From NCBI GenBank assembly GCA_019828595.1, contig JAHQRK010000011.1:1178001-1242000 (forward strand): DNA of 64,000 nucleotides. Reading direction: 5' to 3'. The notes under the pieces are model-generated. The model had not been told where the DNA came from. It made no database searches and saw only the letters and a program-made list of their open reading frames with translations. The stretch is from Aphanomyces cochlioides. Its lineage: Eukaryota > Oomycota > Saprolegniomycetes > Saprolegniales > Verrucalvaceae. Made by a program: the position numbers and the translations under genes. Shown here piece by piece: positions 9,488 to 20,491 of the stretch (its first letter is position 1; every line of letters starts with the position of its first letter).

Positions 9488-9835
9488 TTAGCTCATACTC
9501 GCATCGTTTGACGAAGACGAGGGGTCGACGGTCGAAGTCATTTCGACGTCTTCTGCGTGTTTTGGTCGCATCATACTCGTGCAATACGTCGTCCAGCTCT
9601 TGGCGATTGATTGCAGTTCGTCTCCCTACCGACTGCCCATGAGCGACAATGTGAAGGAATCAAAGTGAACGCACCACGTCATTCAAACGCTCCAAGTTTT
9701 GGTTCAGCGTATGCAGGCCAGTTAGGACTTCACGAAGTTGCTATAGGAAGGCCGTGAGTCTCGCTGCGGGGCTTGGAATACCTCGAGAATCGCGTCACGG
9801 AGCTTGTCTTTCTCTTCTTTGTATGCAGCACTCAT
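9488..9835 (-). CDS. DAD1: DASH/DAM1 kinetochore complex subunit Dad1
   Basis: Three very short exons, 9835-9782, 9740-9675 and 9625-9488, join in phase over introns of 41 and 49 nt to give 85 residues. The helical core reads KLRDAILEQLREVLTGLHTL, then NQNLERLNDVGDELQSIAKS and WTTY. This fits the Dad1 family pattern: a long helix with L-x-x-LN-x-NLE, then a VG-(K/D)-E(F/L)-x-S-(I/V)A-x-(L/S)W block. Dad1 proteins are usually about 80-100 residues, so the length fits. The C-terminal 25 residues are Ser/Asp-rich. DASH is a ring-forming complex that couples kinetochores to microtubule ends, best known in fungi. The gene is divergent from TAD2 with only 50 bp between the starts. The identification rests on this short core. 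Confidence 0.75.
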
Positions 9836-9885
9836 TTTGAAAATTACCCGCCAAAGTACGCAAGCAGGTCCTACAACTCGAAAAG

Positions 9886-10619
<734 letters not shown>

Positions 10620-10891
10620 AGATGACGACCCAAACCACCTCTCAAGAACCCTGTGCATCAACGATAGCATCAAGGGTGAAGTCAAATATCACGTTCAATT
10701 CCCTCTGCTGTCGTGTTCCTCCTCTGCCTGTCATGTAATATCCCATCTACCTGCCAAAAAAATCCATCCCAGTCCATCCTGAGCCATTTTCCCGCAAGCT
10801 ACAGAGCCTCATGGAGCTTGCGTTAGCCTTGCGATGGACCCCGATGTCTTTGTGGAAGAGGTTGGTACGATTCAACAGAGTTCTATGCATG
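10620..10891. other. Short intergenic gap between convergent genes
   Basis: Nothing recognised; probably 3' untranslated sequence of the two convergent genes. Confidence 0.4.
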
Positions 10892-13693
10892 TTAGACGCT
10901 GTTGCTGGGCAGCGCCGACCACGACGACAAGTCGCGGACACTCGGTCGATGGTGGACTGGCTCCAGCGCCGAGTCAGAGCCTTGACGCTGAGCATCTCGG
11001 ACGCTTGGGCGACGCTGCATCGACTCATACGGCTCACGTTGCGGAGTCATGTCCGCCTTGAGATGGCCGCTCCCCGTGCGGTAGAGCACGGGGCTAAACG
11101 TCGACGCTGACGCTGTTCTGTACTCTGGCGGACTCAAATGCGACGCGCTGCCCGTTCGAGCCAAGTGCTTCGACTCAGTGTTTCCACCGGCAGCGCCTGG
11201 CGCTCCATGAGGAATCAACCCCTTGAGGTATTCGTCCGCTTGATCAAACAAGCGCTTCTCGTGCGACGTTGCCAAGCAGCACCGGCGGACATATCGCGGA
11301 AGAATCTTGCCGCTCACCTAATGCCGTCCCAAGGTCAGTACCGCCGCCTTTGCGTGGAATTGCTTCATTTACCTTTTCAAAGATGACATCCACGCCTTCC
11401 ATCTTGAGCGTCTTCTTCTCAAGCGCGGCGCCGCGGAGAAAGATCGGACCGTGGCCGATTTCGTACTTGCCGTTGACCGTCATGGCAAGGAGATAGACGC
11501 TCGCGAGCACGTTCGTTGTGATTCCTTTGCGCTTGTCATTCCGCTCCATCATCTTGAGCTCCAGGCCCAGCACGACCTTGTCCACGTATGGATTGCGGTA
11601 GACGGCAAAATCGCGGACGGACGGATTTTCCAAGAGCTGACTCAGTTCATAGACTTCCTTGTCGACGAAGGAATCCCCCACGGGCGCGTCGAGCACTTCA
11701 AAGTCAAAGAGACTTGGCACGATCGCGCCTTGGGGTTTCTCTTTCGGCTTTTTGTCGCCATCCTCTTCCCAGGGATCGACGTCGCTCTGCGCGGCAAAGA
11801 GTTCAATTTCAACTTTCTGAAGCTTGTCGATCGGGATCTCGAGCTTCCCGCAGTGGAGATACGACCCACGGAGACGCAGTTGCTTGACGTGGTGGCGGTA
11901 GAATTCGTTCTCGCCGTCCGGGCTGTCGAAGTCCACAAGCGTCAAGCAGATGGTGTAGAGGAAGAACGACACGAAGTCGGCTTTGTCGAACGTTTTGAGA
12001 ATCCCCGCGCGGAATGTCCGCAGCATGCGCTTCTCTTCATGGCTCACGTGTTGCCCGACGGGAACACCACGGACTCGCGCGTACTCTTTGCGGATCGCGA
12101 CGGAGATTTCGTGCTGCACGGCCGAGAGACGATTCATGGTCATGAACGTCTGGCAGCTCTTGAGCATCGCCAAGTACTTCTCGTCGCTCTCGCTGTTGCC
12201 GGCAAACCACTGCGTGAATGGAAGGTAGCAGAGCGCGATGATGACGATCGAGTACAAGACCATGGACCAGAACATCGTGTCGGCAAGACCCGCCGGACCC
12301 GGATCGATGCCGCTCGACTTGCAGTCGACATAGTAACTCTGGTAGAGGAAGAAGATCGTCCAGACGGCCGTCATGGCGGACGCGATGCCCGTCATATCCC
12401 AAGCGCCGACGCCGATGCGTTTGCACATGGTCCGTGCATCGTTGATGAAGGCCGACTTGGATGCTTCGTCCGGTTCCTTGTCGACAAACATTTGGACGAC
12501 GGTGTTGTCATGAAGGAAGACGGAGAACCACTTGATGACGAGCGTGACGCGCGCGAGGAAGACGGCGAGCTCCTCGGCGAGCAAGAAGGGAAGAATGATA
12601 GCGAGCCCGTCAAAGAAGCGCGTGTTCATCTCCTGGAATTCCATCTGCGTCTTGACGAAGGTGAAGAAGACGAAGAGCGTGTAGAGCGTCGCGCCGACGA
12701 CGACAGAGCCAAGCGAGATGGTGCCCGTGACCTCTTTGAACCGCTTGCTCCCGTCGACGTCCGACCGGATGTTGTCGAGAACTGTCATGACCAACTGATG
12801 CAAGATGCGCTTCTTGTGCTCCTTGTCGTCTGTCGAGACCTACAAGATCACCACGTCAGTCGTGAGCATTCCATGAAGAGATGTACCAACTCATCAATGC
12901 GTGGCTGGCGCACTCGGTAGTCCAGACACGCTTCCCATTCAAGGCGCAGGAAGAGTTTGAGCGCTTCGTACTCGAGTTTGAAGGCGGCGCCGTACGTTCG
13001 AAGCTCTGGACGTGGAAGAATGCCGACCAAGACAGCCCAAGCATAAACTGCAGAGCCAAAGCCAACGAGAAGGAAGTACATGAAGAAGATGCTCGCGGCG
13101 AGGACCCAGTTGGCGATCGTGACGAGGAGAGCCAAGCAAGGGCCCGTGACGATGAGGTACAGCTTGCGGCGATGCGTGATGGGTAGCTGAAGAAGCGTAT
13201 GGATGGACAGGTTGCGTAAGAGGTAGTCCGGCGCGTCTTTCCACTTGCGCTGCGAGTGGTTGGCGAGGATTTCCTCGATGGGTTTGTTCAAGACGGCCTC
13301 CCATCCTTCTTCTTCGTCTTCCGAGGAGGAATACCCGTCGTCCATGTCGCCGTCGCCGTCCGATGCCGTTGAAGAACGATATCGCCAGAGATTCTTGAGC
13401 TTGTTGACGCCAGCGACCATATCCTCTTTTGTCGGACTGAGCTTCTTTAGGGTTTCCATCTTGCCGAGGAACTTGCCTTTCATCGTCGGGCTCTCCCCTC
13501 CAGACCGTGGGCTCCGCGTGATGTCGACTTTGATGTGGCTGAAGTCGGTTTTGACCTCCCGGGCCAAATCCCGCGCTGTTTCCTTGACTTCTGCCGCAGT
13601 TTCCGTCACATATCCGTCAACGCGAGCGATGTCCCGGTGCATGTCACGCGAGAGCCGCCTCACGGGCGACTTGGGTTCCTTTGAGTCTGCCAT
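10892..13693 (-). CDS. Large multi-pass membrane protein of unknown function
   Basis: Exons 13693-12887, 12839-11373 and 11317-10892 join to 899 residues over introns of 47 and 55 nt. The start is the MADSKEP ATG; upstream codons stay open but lack an ATG. The first 160 residues are charged and Ser-rich, with an acidic stretch (YSSSEDEEEGW). Hydrophobic segments follow: LYLIVTGPCLALLVTIANWV and a second just after it, then further spans around VVVGATLYTLFVFFTF, LAIILPFLLAEELAVFLARV, GIASAMTAVWTIFFLY and FWSMVLYSIVIIALCYLPF. The C-terminal third is soluble and ends in a Ser/Pro/Arg-rich tail with two RRPSVRD/HRPSVRD repeats, likely phosphorylation sites. I do not recognise the family. A long reading frame on the opposite strand (11451-12920) is an antisense artefact. 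Confidence 0.8.
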
Positions 13694-14078
13694 TTTCGAC
13701 AATGAGCCGGCGACCTTCCGAGTGTATCTTTTAGCGACGTTTGGTCCACCAATCAAACGTCAGAGCAGAAAATCCACAAAAAATTCGTAAAAATCACAAA
13801 ATAAAAAATCCTAAATTCGATTACTCGTACAAAGTATTTCTTTGTAAATAACATAATTCCATCTACAAATTCATGTAAAGGTGCACCAATTCACTTGGAA
13901 GAATTAGGAGCTGCTGGCACATTGGATATATTTGTTTTATTTACGGAGACCCTCAGGAAGGAGGCATTGACGCACATGGTCGTTTCTAAAGAGCTGATTT
14001 ATTTTCAGAATTTACAAATTTAGTTTCTTTTAAAAGGAAAATGATTTTAGATTTTTTTTAAGAATTCTATAAAATCAT
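13694..14078. other. AT-rich divergent intergenic region
   Basis: A CCAATCA box lies at about 13750-13756, upstream of the membrane-protein gene. The rest is AT-rich with no coding texture. Confidence 0.45.
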
Positions 14079-14140
14079 TAAATTAAAGAGTGAATTTTAA
14101 ATAGTTTTAAAAAACTATTTAAAATTCACTCTTTAATTTA
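14079..14140. repeat. Perfect 30-bp inverted repeat (62-bp palindrome)
   Basis: The left arm 14079-14108 and right arm 14111-14140 are exact reverse complements with only two bases (AA) between. The arms contain AAAGAGTGAATTTTAAATAG and its complement. The palindrome ends at the TATCCGGATA element at 14139-14148, 60 bp before the Trm7 start. It could be a MITE-like insertion, a terminator-like hairpin or a cruciform; none of these is proven. Confidence 0.9.
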
Positions 14141-14148
14141 TCCGGATA
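14139..14148. promoter_or_regulatory. TATCCGGATA palindromic promoter element
   Basis: A perfect 10-bp palindrome 52 bp upstream of the Trm7 ATG at 14201. It belongs to the motif set described under findings. Confidence 0.45.
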
Positions 14149-14200
14149 TTCGTACTTTATTGAGCATTGTTCATTGCTGGTTGTTTGATATCGGCGCGAG

Positions 14201-15186
14201 ATGGGGAAGACGTCCAAGGACAAGCGGGTAAGAAAGGACGACAGTTCTTGCGAAGCATGACAAGCTCGCTGTGTAGGACATATACTACCGCAAGGCGAAG
14301 GAACAAGGTTATCGTGCTCGATCTGCCTTCAAAATAATTCAACTGGACGACACATTTCACCTGATGCAGAGTAGGACACGTCCACGAACGCAGTTCTTTC
14401 TGACATTCTCCAAATGTAGACGTGACTCGAGTCGTGGATTTATGCGCTGCACCTGGAGGATGGACGCAAGTGATTACAGAGAGATTGCAGCCATCGTATG
14501 CATTGTTGACTTCCAGGAGGAATGATTGCTCGTGTAGGACAAACCCAATCATTCAAATTGTAGCGGTGGATCTCATGGAAATGGCGCCACTTGACCATGC
14601 AGTGCAAATCCAAGGTGACATTACAGCCCAAAGTACTGCCGATGCAATCATCAGTCATTTTCACGGAGGAAAGGCCCAACTGGTTGTGAGCGATGGCGCC
14701 CCAGATGTGCTTGGACTACACGATCTTGACGAATATTTGCAAGCGCAGCTGGTGCTTGCCGCATTGAATATCAGCTTGCACATCTTGGAGGAAGGCGGGA
14801 CGTTTGTGGCCAAGATCTTTCGAGGCAAAGAGGTATCTCGATTGTATGCCCACCTTCGACTCTATTTCAACGACGTGGTGTGTGCCAAGCCCAAGGCAAG
14901 TCGCAATTCAAGTTTTGAGAGTTTCGTCGTGTGTCGTGGTCTCCGCTTAGATCATTCGAAGCCTCCATCTCTTGCGCTCAATCTCTTCGACCTTCCCTAC
15001 GTCTCCGAAGAGGAAATAATCATCGGCGCGACGGACGTTCTTTTCCAGTCCTGCGGTGATGTCGATGGATGGGATGCTGATCAATCATACCCGATCGACG
15101 ACGGGGATACGTACGTCCATCAAGAGCCGCTCCAGAAACCCATCAATCCGCCTTACGCTGTCGCAAAGAAAACAAAGACAAAATGA
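14201..15186 (+). CDS. TRM7: tRNA 2'-O-ribose methyltransferase Trm7/FTSJ1
   Basis: Exons 14201-14227, 14277-14370, 14420-14495 and 14538-15186 join to 281 residues. The N-terminus [20 protein letters not shown] followed by [13 protein letters not shown] is diagnostic for the Trm7/FTSJ1 branch of the RrmJ/FtsJ family. The SAM-binding motif I is [14 protein letters not shown], motif IV includes [13 protein letters not shown], and the K-D-K-E tetrad residues fall in RSAFK, DGAP and [10 protein letters not shown]. Trm7 methylates the ribose of positions 32 and 34 in the anticodon loop of several tRNAs with partner proteins Trm732 and Trm734. Length and order fit the family. The C-terminal 50 residues are more variable and end in a basic KKTKTK. 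Confidence 0.93.
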
Positions 15187-15324
15187 TGACGAATTGTCCT
15201 GAATTTGGAGGAAAATGTTTGAAAAAATAGATAAATTCAAATTTGTTTACAAGAATGTCATTGATTTTGCTGAATTTTGAGGTATTTTTCGAGAATTTAT
15301 TGTCATTGATTACGTTTTGAATGT

Positions 15325-16416
15325 ATGCGACGTGAACGTTCCACATACGACAGAGATCAGGACCGAGACGGCCAGTTGGCGTCTCCTCTGGGACAGAAAC
15401 GACAGCGCGACGGCGACAAGAGCGACGAAATGAGCTCCTTTGGCAAGTACGAAGTGCTAGATCCGTGCGATATTGAGAGGCTGTCGCTGGAAGAAGAGCG
15501 CCGCGAACGTCGAGCAGCAATCGAACTACTCCACGAGAAAGAAATGGAGGAAACGTTGGCTCTCTCGCGCGCAGAGCAGGAAGAAGAGGAACTCTTGGAT
15601 GAATTGGCTGCCAAAGATGGCGATGAAGAAGCGTGGAAAGACGGTGATGACGAACAAGAGCTGGCCGAATTCAAAGCCAAACTGGAAGAGAAGCGACGTA
15701 AGCGTCGAGATACGGAAGCTCTCTGGGACGAGCGCGTGATGGAAGCTGTGATGCAGGCATCTCTAGCTGAACATAATGCACGTGGCCAAATCGAAAAGCA
15801 AGCTCAGGAAGAGGAGATGCGACGACAGATTGAGATGGACAAGGCGATGCGCGAAATCGAACGTCAGAAAGCTATTGCCAATGCTGAACGATATCAAAAG
15901 GTGCAGCGTGTGCTGGACATGAAGAGACGCGCCCATGCCGCGAAAGAAAGCGCTCGCCTTGCAATGGAAGAGTATCAACTAAAAGAACGTGAAAGGCAGG
16001 TCAAGCTCTTAGAGCTTGAAGAAGAGCGCAAGATGCAAGAGCGACAGCAACAGCTTGACGAAATCAAGCGGAGGCAAGAAGAAGCAATCCAAAGGCGAGA
16101 GGAGGCAGAACTCCGAGCGCAAGAAGCTGCTAAACGTGCACAAGAGCTACGCGAAAAGGCTCTCGCAGCCACCAAGTCTCTGCGTCCTTCATCTCGGCGT
16201 CATCTTGAAGCAGTTTTGGCTGGAGAAGATGAGATTCGCGATCCAAACCACCAGCCACAATCAAGCCATTTCGCCAGAGATATGGATGACGCTGCTCGGA
16301 TACGTCTTGAGCAAGAAAATCTAGCGCTTGGCAAGATGGATCACGCCGTGCGACTGCGAAATCCACCGTTGATTGCCGCTGTCAACCACGTCAGAGCCGA
16401 CGCCACGGCTGCATGA
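15325..16416 (+). CDS. Coiled-coil protein, single-repeat paralogue of the next gene
   Basis: A single exon gives 363 residues. After a charged N-terminus the protein is almost wholly Glu/Arg/Lys/Ala-rich coiled coil. Blocks such as RRDTEALWDERVMEAVMQAS and VQRVLDMKRRAHAAKESARL have counterparts at the same place in the gene at 16605, so the two are tandem paralogues. The block RRQEEAIQRREEAELRAQEA onward occurs once here and four times there. It ends without a CaaX box. No enzymatic motif is visible. A cytoskeletal or scaffold role is possible but unsupported. An ATG four bases upstream (15321) is out of frame. Confidence 0.85.
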   Translation: MRRERSTYDRDQDRDGQLASPLGQKRQRDGDKSDEMSSFGKYEVLDPCDIERLSLEEERRERRAAIELLHEKEMEETLALSRAEQEEEELLDELAAKDGDEEAWKDGDDEQELAEFKAKLEEKRRKRRDTEALWDERVMEAVMQASLAEHNARGQIEKQAQEEEMRRQIEMDKAMREIERQKAIANAERYQKVQRVLDMKRRAHAAKESARLAMEEYQLKERERQVKLLELEEERKMQERQQQLDEIKRRQEEAIQRREEAELRAQEAAKRAQELREKALAATKSLRPSSRRHLEAVLAGEDEIRDPNHQPQSSHFARDMDDAARIRLEQENLALGKMDHAVRLRNPPLIAAVNHVRADATAA

Positions 16417-16604
16417 CGAGTTGGGTAATATCTGGATTCTTTATCCGCAACTTTGTCTTTTTTCTTATTTTACTGGATTTTCCTATCTCCTTTTTCTCAA
16501 CAATTCCAGACGTTTCTCCATTTTTCCTGAATTTTTTCTGGGAACTGTACTTTCATTAAAAATTTATTTAGCCAATCACAATCGCCCAAAATATTTATTA
16601 GCCA
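16417..16604. other. Short AT-rich intergenic region with CCAAT box
   Basis: GCCAATCA at 16571 and GCCAAT just before the ATG at 16605; no gene. Confidence 0.4.
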
Positions 16605-18476
16605 ATGGCGTCGATTGGTGAATCGATCCGCCGGCGTGATTCGATTGAACGGGGTCTGGAAATTCGTATCAAATCAACAATATCATGAACGGGTTTTTCT
16701 TTGAAGCCGGACAGGGCAGTGTTGGACAGTGCACCACGACTCCTGGAACAACTTGCAGTCCAGTCGAAGGTTGAGCTGATCCTGACGAGAATGCCAAGCA
16801 TTGTGGAAGGAATCCCGATTGCCACCGAGAAGAGCAATGAAATCCACTCCCCAAGGGCTACATCTGTCGAAGACGACGAGCTGTCATGTGCAGAAGACGT
16901 ACAAGCCAAAGCTCGAGTGGAGTTTGAAGCTGCAGCTCGAGCCACACAATTAGCCCAAGAGCGCATTGAACAAGAAGCTGCAGCTTATGCAGAACAACTC
17001 AAAGCTGAAGAAGAGGCATCTCTAGCAGCGTTTCGTGAAGAGCTTGAGATCAAACGAAAGCAAAAACGAGAGGCAGAGCTGCTCCATGACCAAAAAATCA
17101 TTGAAGCCGTTTGTGCGGCATCGCTCTCTGAATTCAACGAACGCCAACGCGTGGAGAAACAACTCGAACAAGAAGAAAAAGATAGATCGGTCATGGCTGA
17201 AGCTAGACGGACCGAGTTGGAAGCTACAACGACTGCTGCACGACGCAGCAAGACCTCAGCGGTTCAAAACGTATTGGACCTCAAGACAAAAGCCCATGAA
17301 GCAAAAATGAATGCTCGAAAGGCCATTGAAGAGTATGAAGCCAAAGAACGCGAACGTCAAGAAAAGCTCGCTCAATTAGCAGAGCTCGAATCTGAACATC
17401 AATTGCAACTTGAGCTTGAAGCCGTGAAGAAGCGTCAGGAGGAGGCAACTTTACGACGCCAAGACAGCGAGCGTCGAGCAGCCGAAGCCGTTCGCCGGGC
17501 AGAAGATATGAGACAACAAGCTTTGAATGCCACAAAGCAGATGCGAGCTGCTTCGAAAAAGAATCTTGAGGCTGTCCTTGACAAGGAAGACCAAATTCGA
17601 CAGCATCAGTACGCCAGTCAACTGAGCGCTCTGCATGCGACACAAGAAGAGGCCACCCGTCGACGTCTGGAAAGTGAGCGGCGTGCTCAAGAAGCAGCCC
17701 AACGAGCCGAGGAATTGCGGCAACAAGCCATCGACGCAACCAAGCGAATGCGGTCAACTGCCAAGGAAAACTTGGAAGTTGTTTTCGAGACAGAGGAAGA
17801 GCTACGAGCACAGCAGTACGAAAGCCAACTGAGCGCTGTTCGATCAACGCAGGAAGAAGCAACGCTGAAACGCATCGAACTTGAGCGTCGGGCTCAAGAA
17901 GCAGCTCAAAAGGCCGAGGATTTGCGGCGAGAAGCCATGAATGCAACTAAACGCATGCGATCAACAACCAAAGAAGGCATTGAAGCCGTGCTTGAGAGAG
18001 AGGAAAGGCTGCGACAGCAACAGTACTCGAACCACCTCAGCGCTGTCCAAGCTATGCAAGAGGAAGCGTCGTTGAAACGCCAAGAGAGCGAAAGAAGAGC
18101 TCATGAGGCAGCTCGCAAAGCCGAAGAAATGAAGCAAATGGCAATTGATGCTGCCAAGCGAGTGCGACCCTCGTCGAAAGAAGGCATCGAAGCCCTTGTA
18201 GCATTTGACGTGGCGCCTCCTGCGCAGCAGTTCGAGAAGCAATCAAGTGGTGTCCAAGTGGAGAAGGAACAAGCGACACCGGCTCCAATTACCTCGGAAG
18301 GAGCGGCGTCCAAATCCCCCGAACGGACCTTGCGCGTGCCATCGTCGGTGCCATCTACTGCTGAAGTTTCGTCACCCACTGTGACCATGACATCAGTTGC
18401 CACCGGGCCACCAGTTTCGTCGCGTCGATCTGTCAAGACAAGAGCGGGGAAGGAAAAGAAGTGCGCCATTATGTAA
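16605..18476 (+). CDS. Coiled-coil protein with four 69-residue repeats and a C-terminal CaaX box
   Basis: Exons 16605-16665 and 16720-18476 give 605 residues. The short first exon is chosen because phase closes over a normal 54-nt intron; the next in-frame ATG is 16791. The middle matches the gene at 15325. From 17439 four repeats follow at an exact 207-nt period, beginning near 17439, 17646, 17853 and 18060. Each has EEA-x(3)-R, ERRA-x-EA, then ATK-x-MR. The last copy is the most diverged. The tail is Ser/Thr/Pro-rich and ends in KTRAGKEKKCAIM: CAIM fits a CaaX prenylation box (Met favours farnesyl transfer) behind a polybasic patch, a usual membrane-anchor signal. Membrane tethering is an inference from that motif. 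The family is not recognised. Confidence 0.85.
17439..18266 (+). repeat. Four in-frame tandem repeats of 207 bp
   Basis: Intragenic repeat units start near 17439, 17646, 17853 and 18060, each exactly 69 codons. They are diverged at the DNA level but clear at the protein level (EEAT/EEAS start, AQEAA-(Q/R)-(K/R)-AE block). The single related unit in the upstream paralogue suggests expansion after gene duplication. Confidence 0.85.
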
Positions 18477-18492
18477 ATAAGTTAATAATAGA

Positions 18493-19683
18493 TTAGTCGG
18501 TCGCTACGATGCTGGTTTGGTTGACAAGTTCGTCATAGAGCAAGTCACGGTACGAATTGCTTTCGTCAAAGCTGCCATTGTCGCTGCTGTTCTCTGTCTC
18601 TGAGTTTCCCGAGGCGGCTCGAAATACAATCCGCGGGGACTTGGAAGACACTGATGACCGATATGCTGTTGAGTTTTTCACAACCCAAGGGTGCTGAAGG
18701 AGATCTGCTACGGTCGGACGTGCCTCTGGGTCCGACAAGAGCACCGAGCGGAGGAGATCTTGGACTGATTCAGAGAGATGATCGGGATACGCGATCTCGT
18801 TCTTGTAAATATCTTGACGGAGAGTCACAAACGAACTGTCATTGAAGGGAGCGCACCCCGTGAGCAGGGCAAACAGTAAGATTGCAGCACTCCAAACGTC
18901 TGCAGGGCCACCCCAAACGCCATCATCTCGTGTATTTGTAGGCAAAAAGAGCAGCTCAGGGCTGCAATACAGTGGAGTGCCACAGACAGAGCTCAGCCTT
19001 GATAAGGTACGTTCGGACAAGCCAAAGTCAATCAGCTTTACGTGAAACTCGCGGGTTATCAAAACACTATAGAAGGCATTAGAGAGAGCTGACAGGACGA
19101 GAGGCGTACTTTTCGAGTTTGAGATCTCGATGCCAAATGTTGAGATCATGGCAAGCTTGAATGGCACGGAGAAGTTGCTCAAAGACATGAGCCGCAAGTG
19201 CCTCCTCCATCTTTTGGTACGTCAAGACGTAGTCAAGCAAGTCATGTCCATCGACCAATTCATGCACAATACAAATACGGTGGGACGTTTCGTAGCCCCC
19301 GAGAAACCGAATGACATTAGCATGGTCGAGTGCTTGTGTGATTTCCAGTTCCGTGATGATCTTCTTGAGTCGGCGTTGTGCTCGCGCGACTGCCGTTTCC
19401 CTTGACACATATTCATCTCCGAGGATCGACTGTCTTGTTTCAATCATTTGCGCTTTGTCAAATATTTTGATCGCGACGCGTTCTCCTGACTTGTGATCCA
19501 ATGCTTCATATACTTTTGCCGTCGCTCCGTTTCCAATCACCCGTTCAAACGTGATCTACGTTGCGCCATTCCTTTAGCCTCCAACGACTCGTGGAGAACG
19601 CGTACCTTCTCGAGAAGCTCCTCCTCTGTGATCTGCGGTCCCAGGACGTCGCGTAGTTGCTGGTCGATCGTCCTCCTCACCAT
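18493..19683 (-). CDS. Ser/Thr protein kinase
   Basis: Exons 19683-19606, 19555-19110 and 19066-18493 join to 365 residues. All core kinase motifs are present: glycine loop GNGATAKVYEA, VAIKIFDK with the ATP-anchoring Lys, HRDLKLEN with the catalytic Asp, and DFGLSE with the metal-binding Asp. Next come GTPLYCSPEL in place of APE, and DVWSAAILLFALLTGCAPF. HRDLKLEN is restored only when the 43-nt intron at 19067-19109 is removed, which supports the splice model. An insertion of about 30 residues follows the catalytic Lys (around EYVSRETAVARAQRRLKK). After the kinase fold a Ser/Asn-rich tail of about 60 residues remains. The motif style is CAMK/SNF1-like; the subfamily is not assigned. Confidence 0.9.
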
Positions 19684-20491
19684 GAAAATCGCTTACTTTC
19701 TCAACGTGGTCGTCGTCTTCTTCCACACTCCTCGCATCAAGCGTGGCTAGATTTCCGTCGTCCAATCTCCACCGCGCAATGAAACCTGTCAGACCTCAAT
19801 AGCCAATCAGCGTCGAGTATAAATTTAATCAGCCAATCAGATGTCGATCTCAAGATATTACCTTGAAGATCTCACAGGTTTTATGCGACGCCGGTTGAAT
19901 GTAATAAAATACATTTGAATCTCACTTTATACTACGAAATGTATCCTTTGCACTCAATTTTATTTTATTTTGTATCGGAAACCCATTGAAAAAGTCAATT
20001 GGGAGGAGAATGAAAGCACCGTTGCGAGTTGATATCACCAAGGATGGATCCAAAAGTGCACGAACGACGGCGGTGTTCGTTCCAGCGAAGGCGAGAATGT
20101 GTAATGTACATTATGCGTAGGACCACTGTGCCGGGCGTCGTCGGTTCAAACTCACACAACCACCACACATTGCCACTCTGTCTCTGTCCAGACCAATTGT
20201 CCAACCAGAGTCCGAATTGAAATTAGTGAGGTCACAAAGAAGTTTTCTTCTACGTAGTACTGTACTTGGATTCAGTATAGAATATTTTAGCCAATCAAAT
20301 AAAATCATTTTACTCAAGAAAATGGATTTAAAAAGAATATTCAAAGTATTTTTATCAATTTTTGAATTTAGTGACATGGCCTGAGTAGTGACATTTGAAC
20401 ATAGTGCCACATCATCCGGATAATCGATGGAGCAATTGATTGGCCCATGACATCTTGAAGTGAGCATTGGTCGCGACAGCTTAATTCCGAG
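19684..20491. other. Divergent intergenic region with CCAAT boxes
   Basis: AGCCAATCA occurs at about 19800, 19832 and 20289. A 36-codon frame (ATG at 20010 to TAG near 20120) is open but unsupported. GTCGGTTCAAACTC near 20145 resembles a B box, yet no tRNA cloverleaf fits around it. Confidence 0.45.
20415..20424. promoter_or_regulatory. TCCGGATAAT promoter element
   Basis: Lies 67 bp upstream of the BRX1 start codon at 20492; same motif as at six other starts in the window. Confidence 0.45.

Noticed and set aside
11451..12920. 489-codon open frame on the + strand
   Set aside because: It is fully antisense to the hydrophobic membrane-protein exon 11373-12839. Its product is a low-complexity mix rich in Arg/Asp/His/Val, typical of the mirror of a GC-rich gene.
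20130..20160. B-box-like GGTTCAAACTC
   Set aside because: No cloverleaf or A box can be placed around it.
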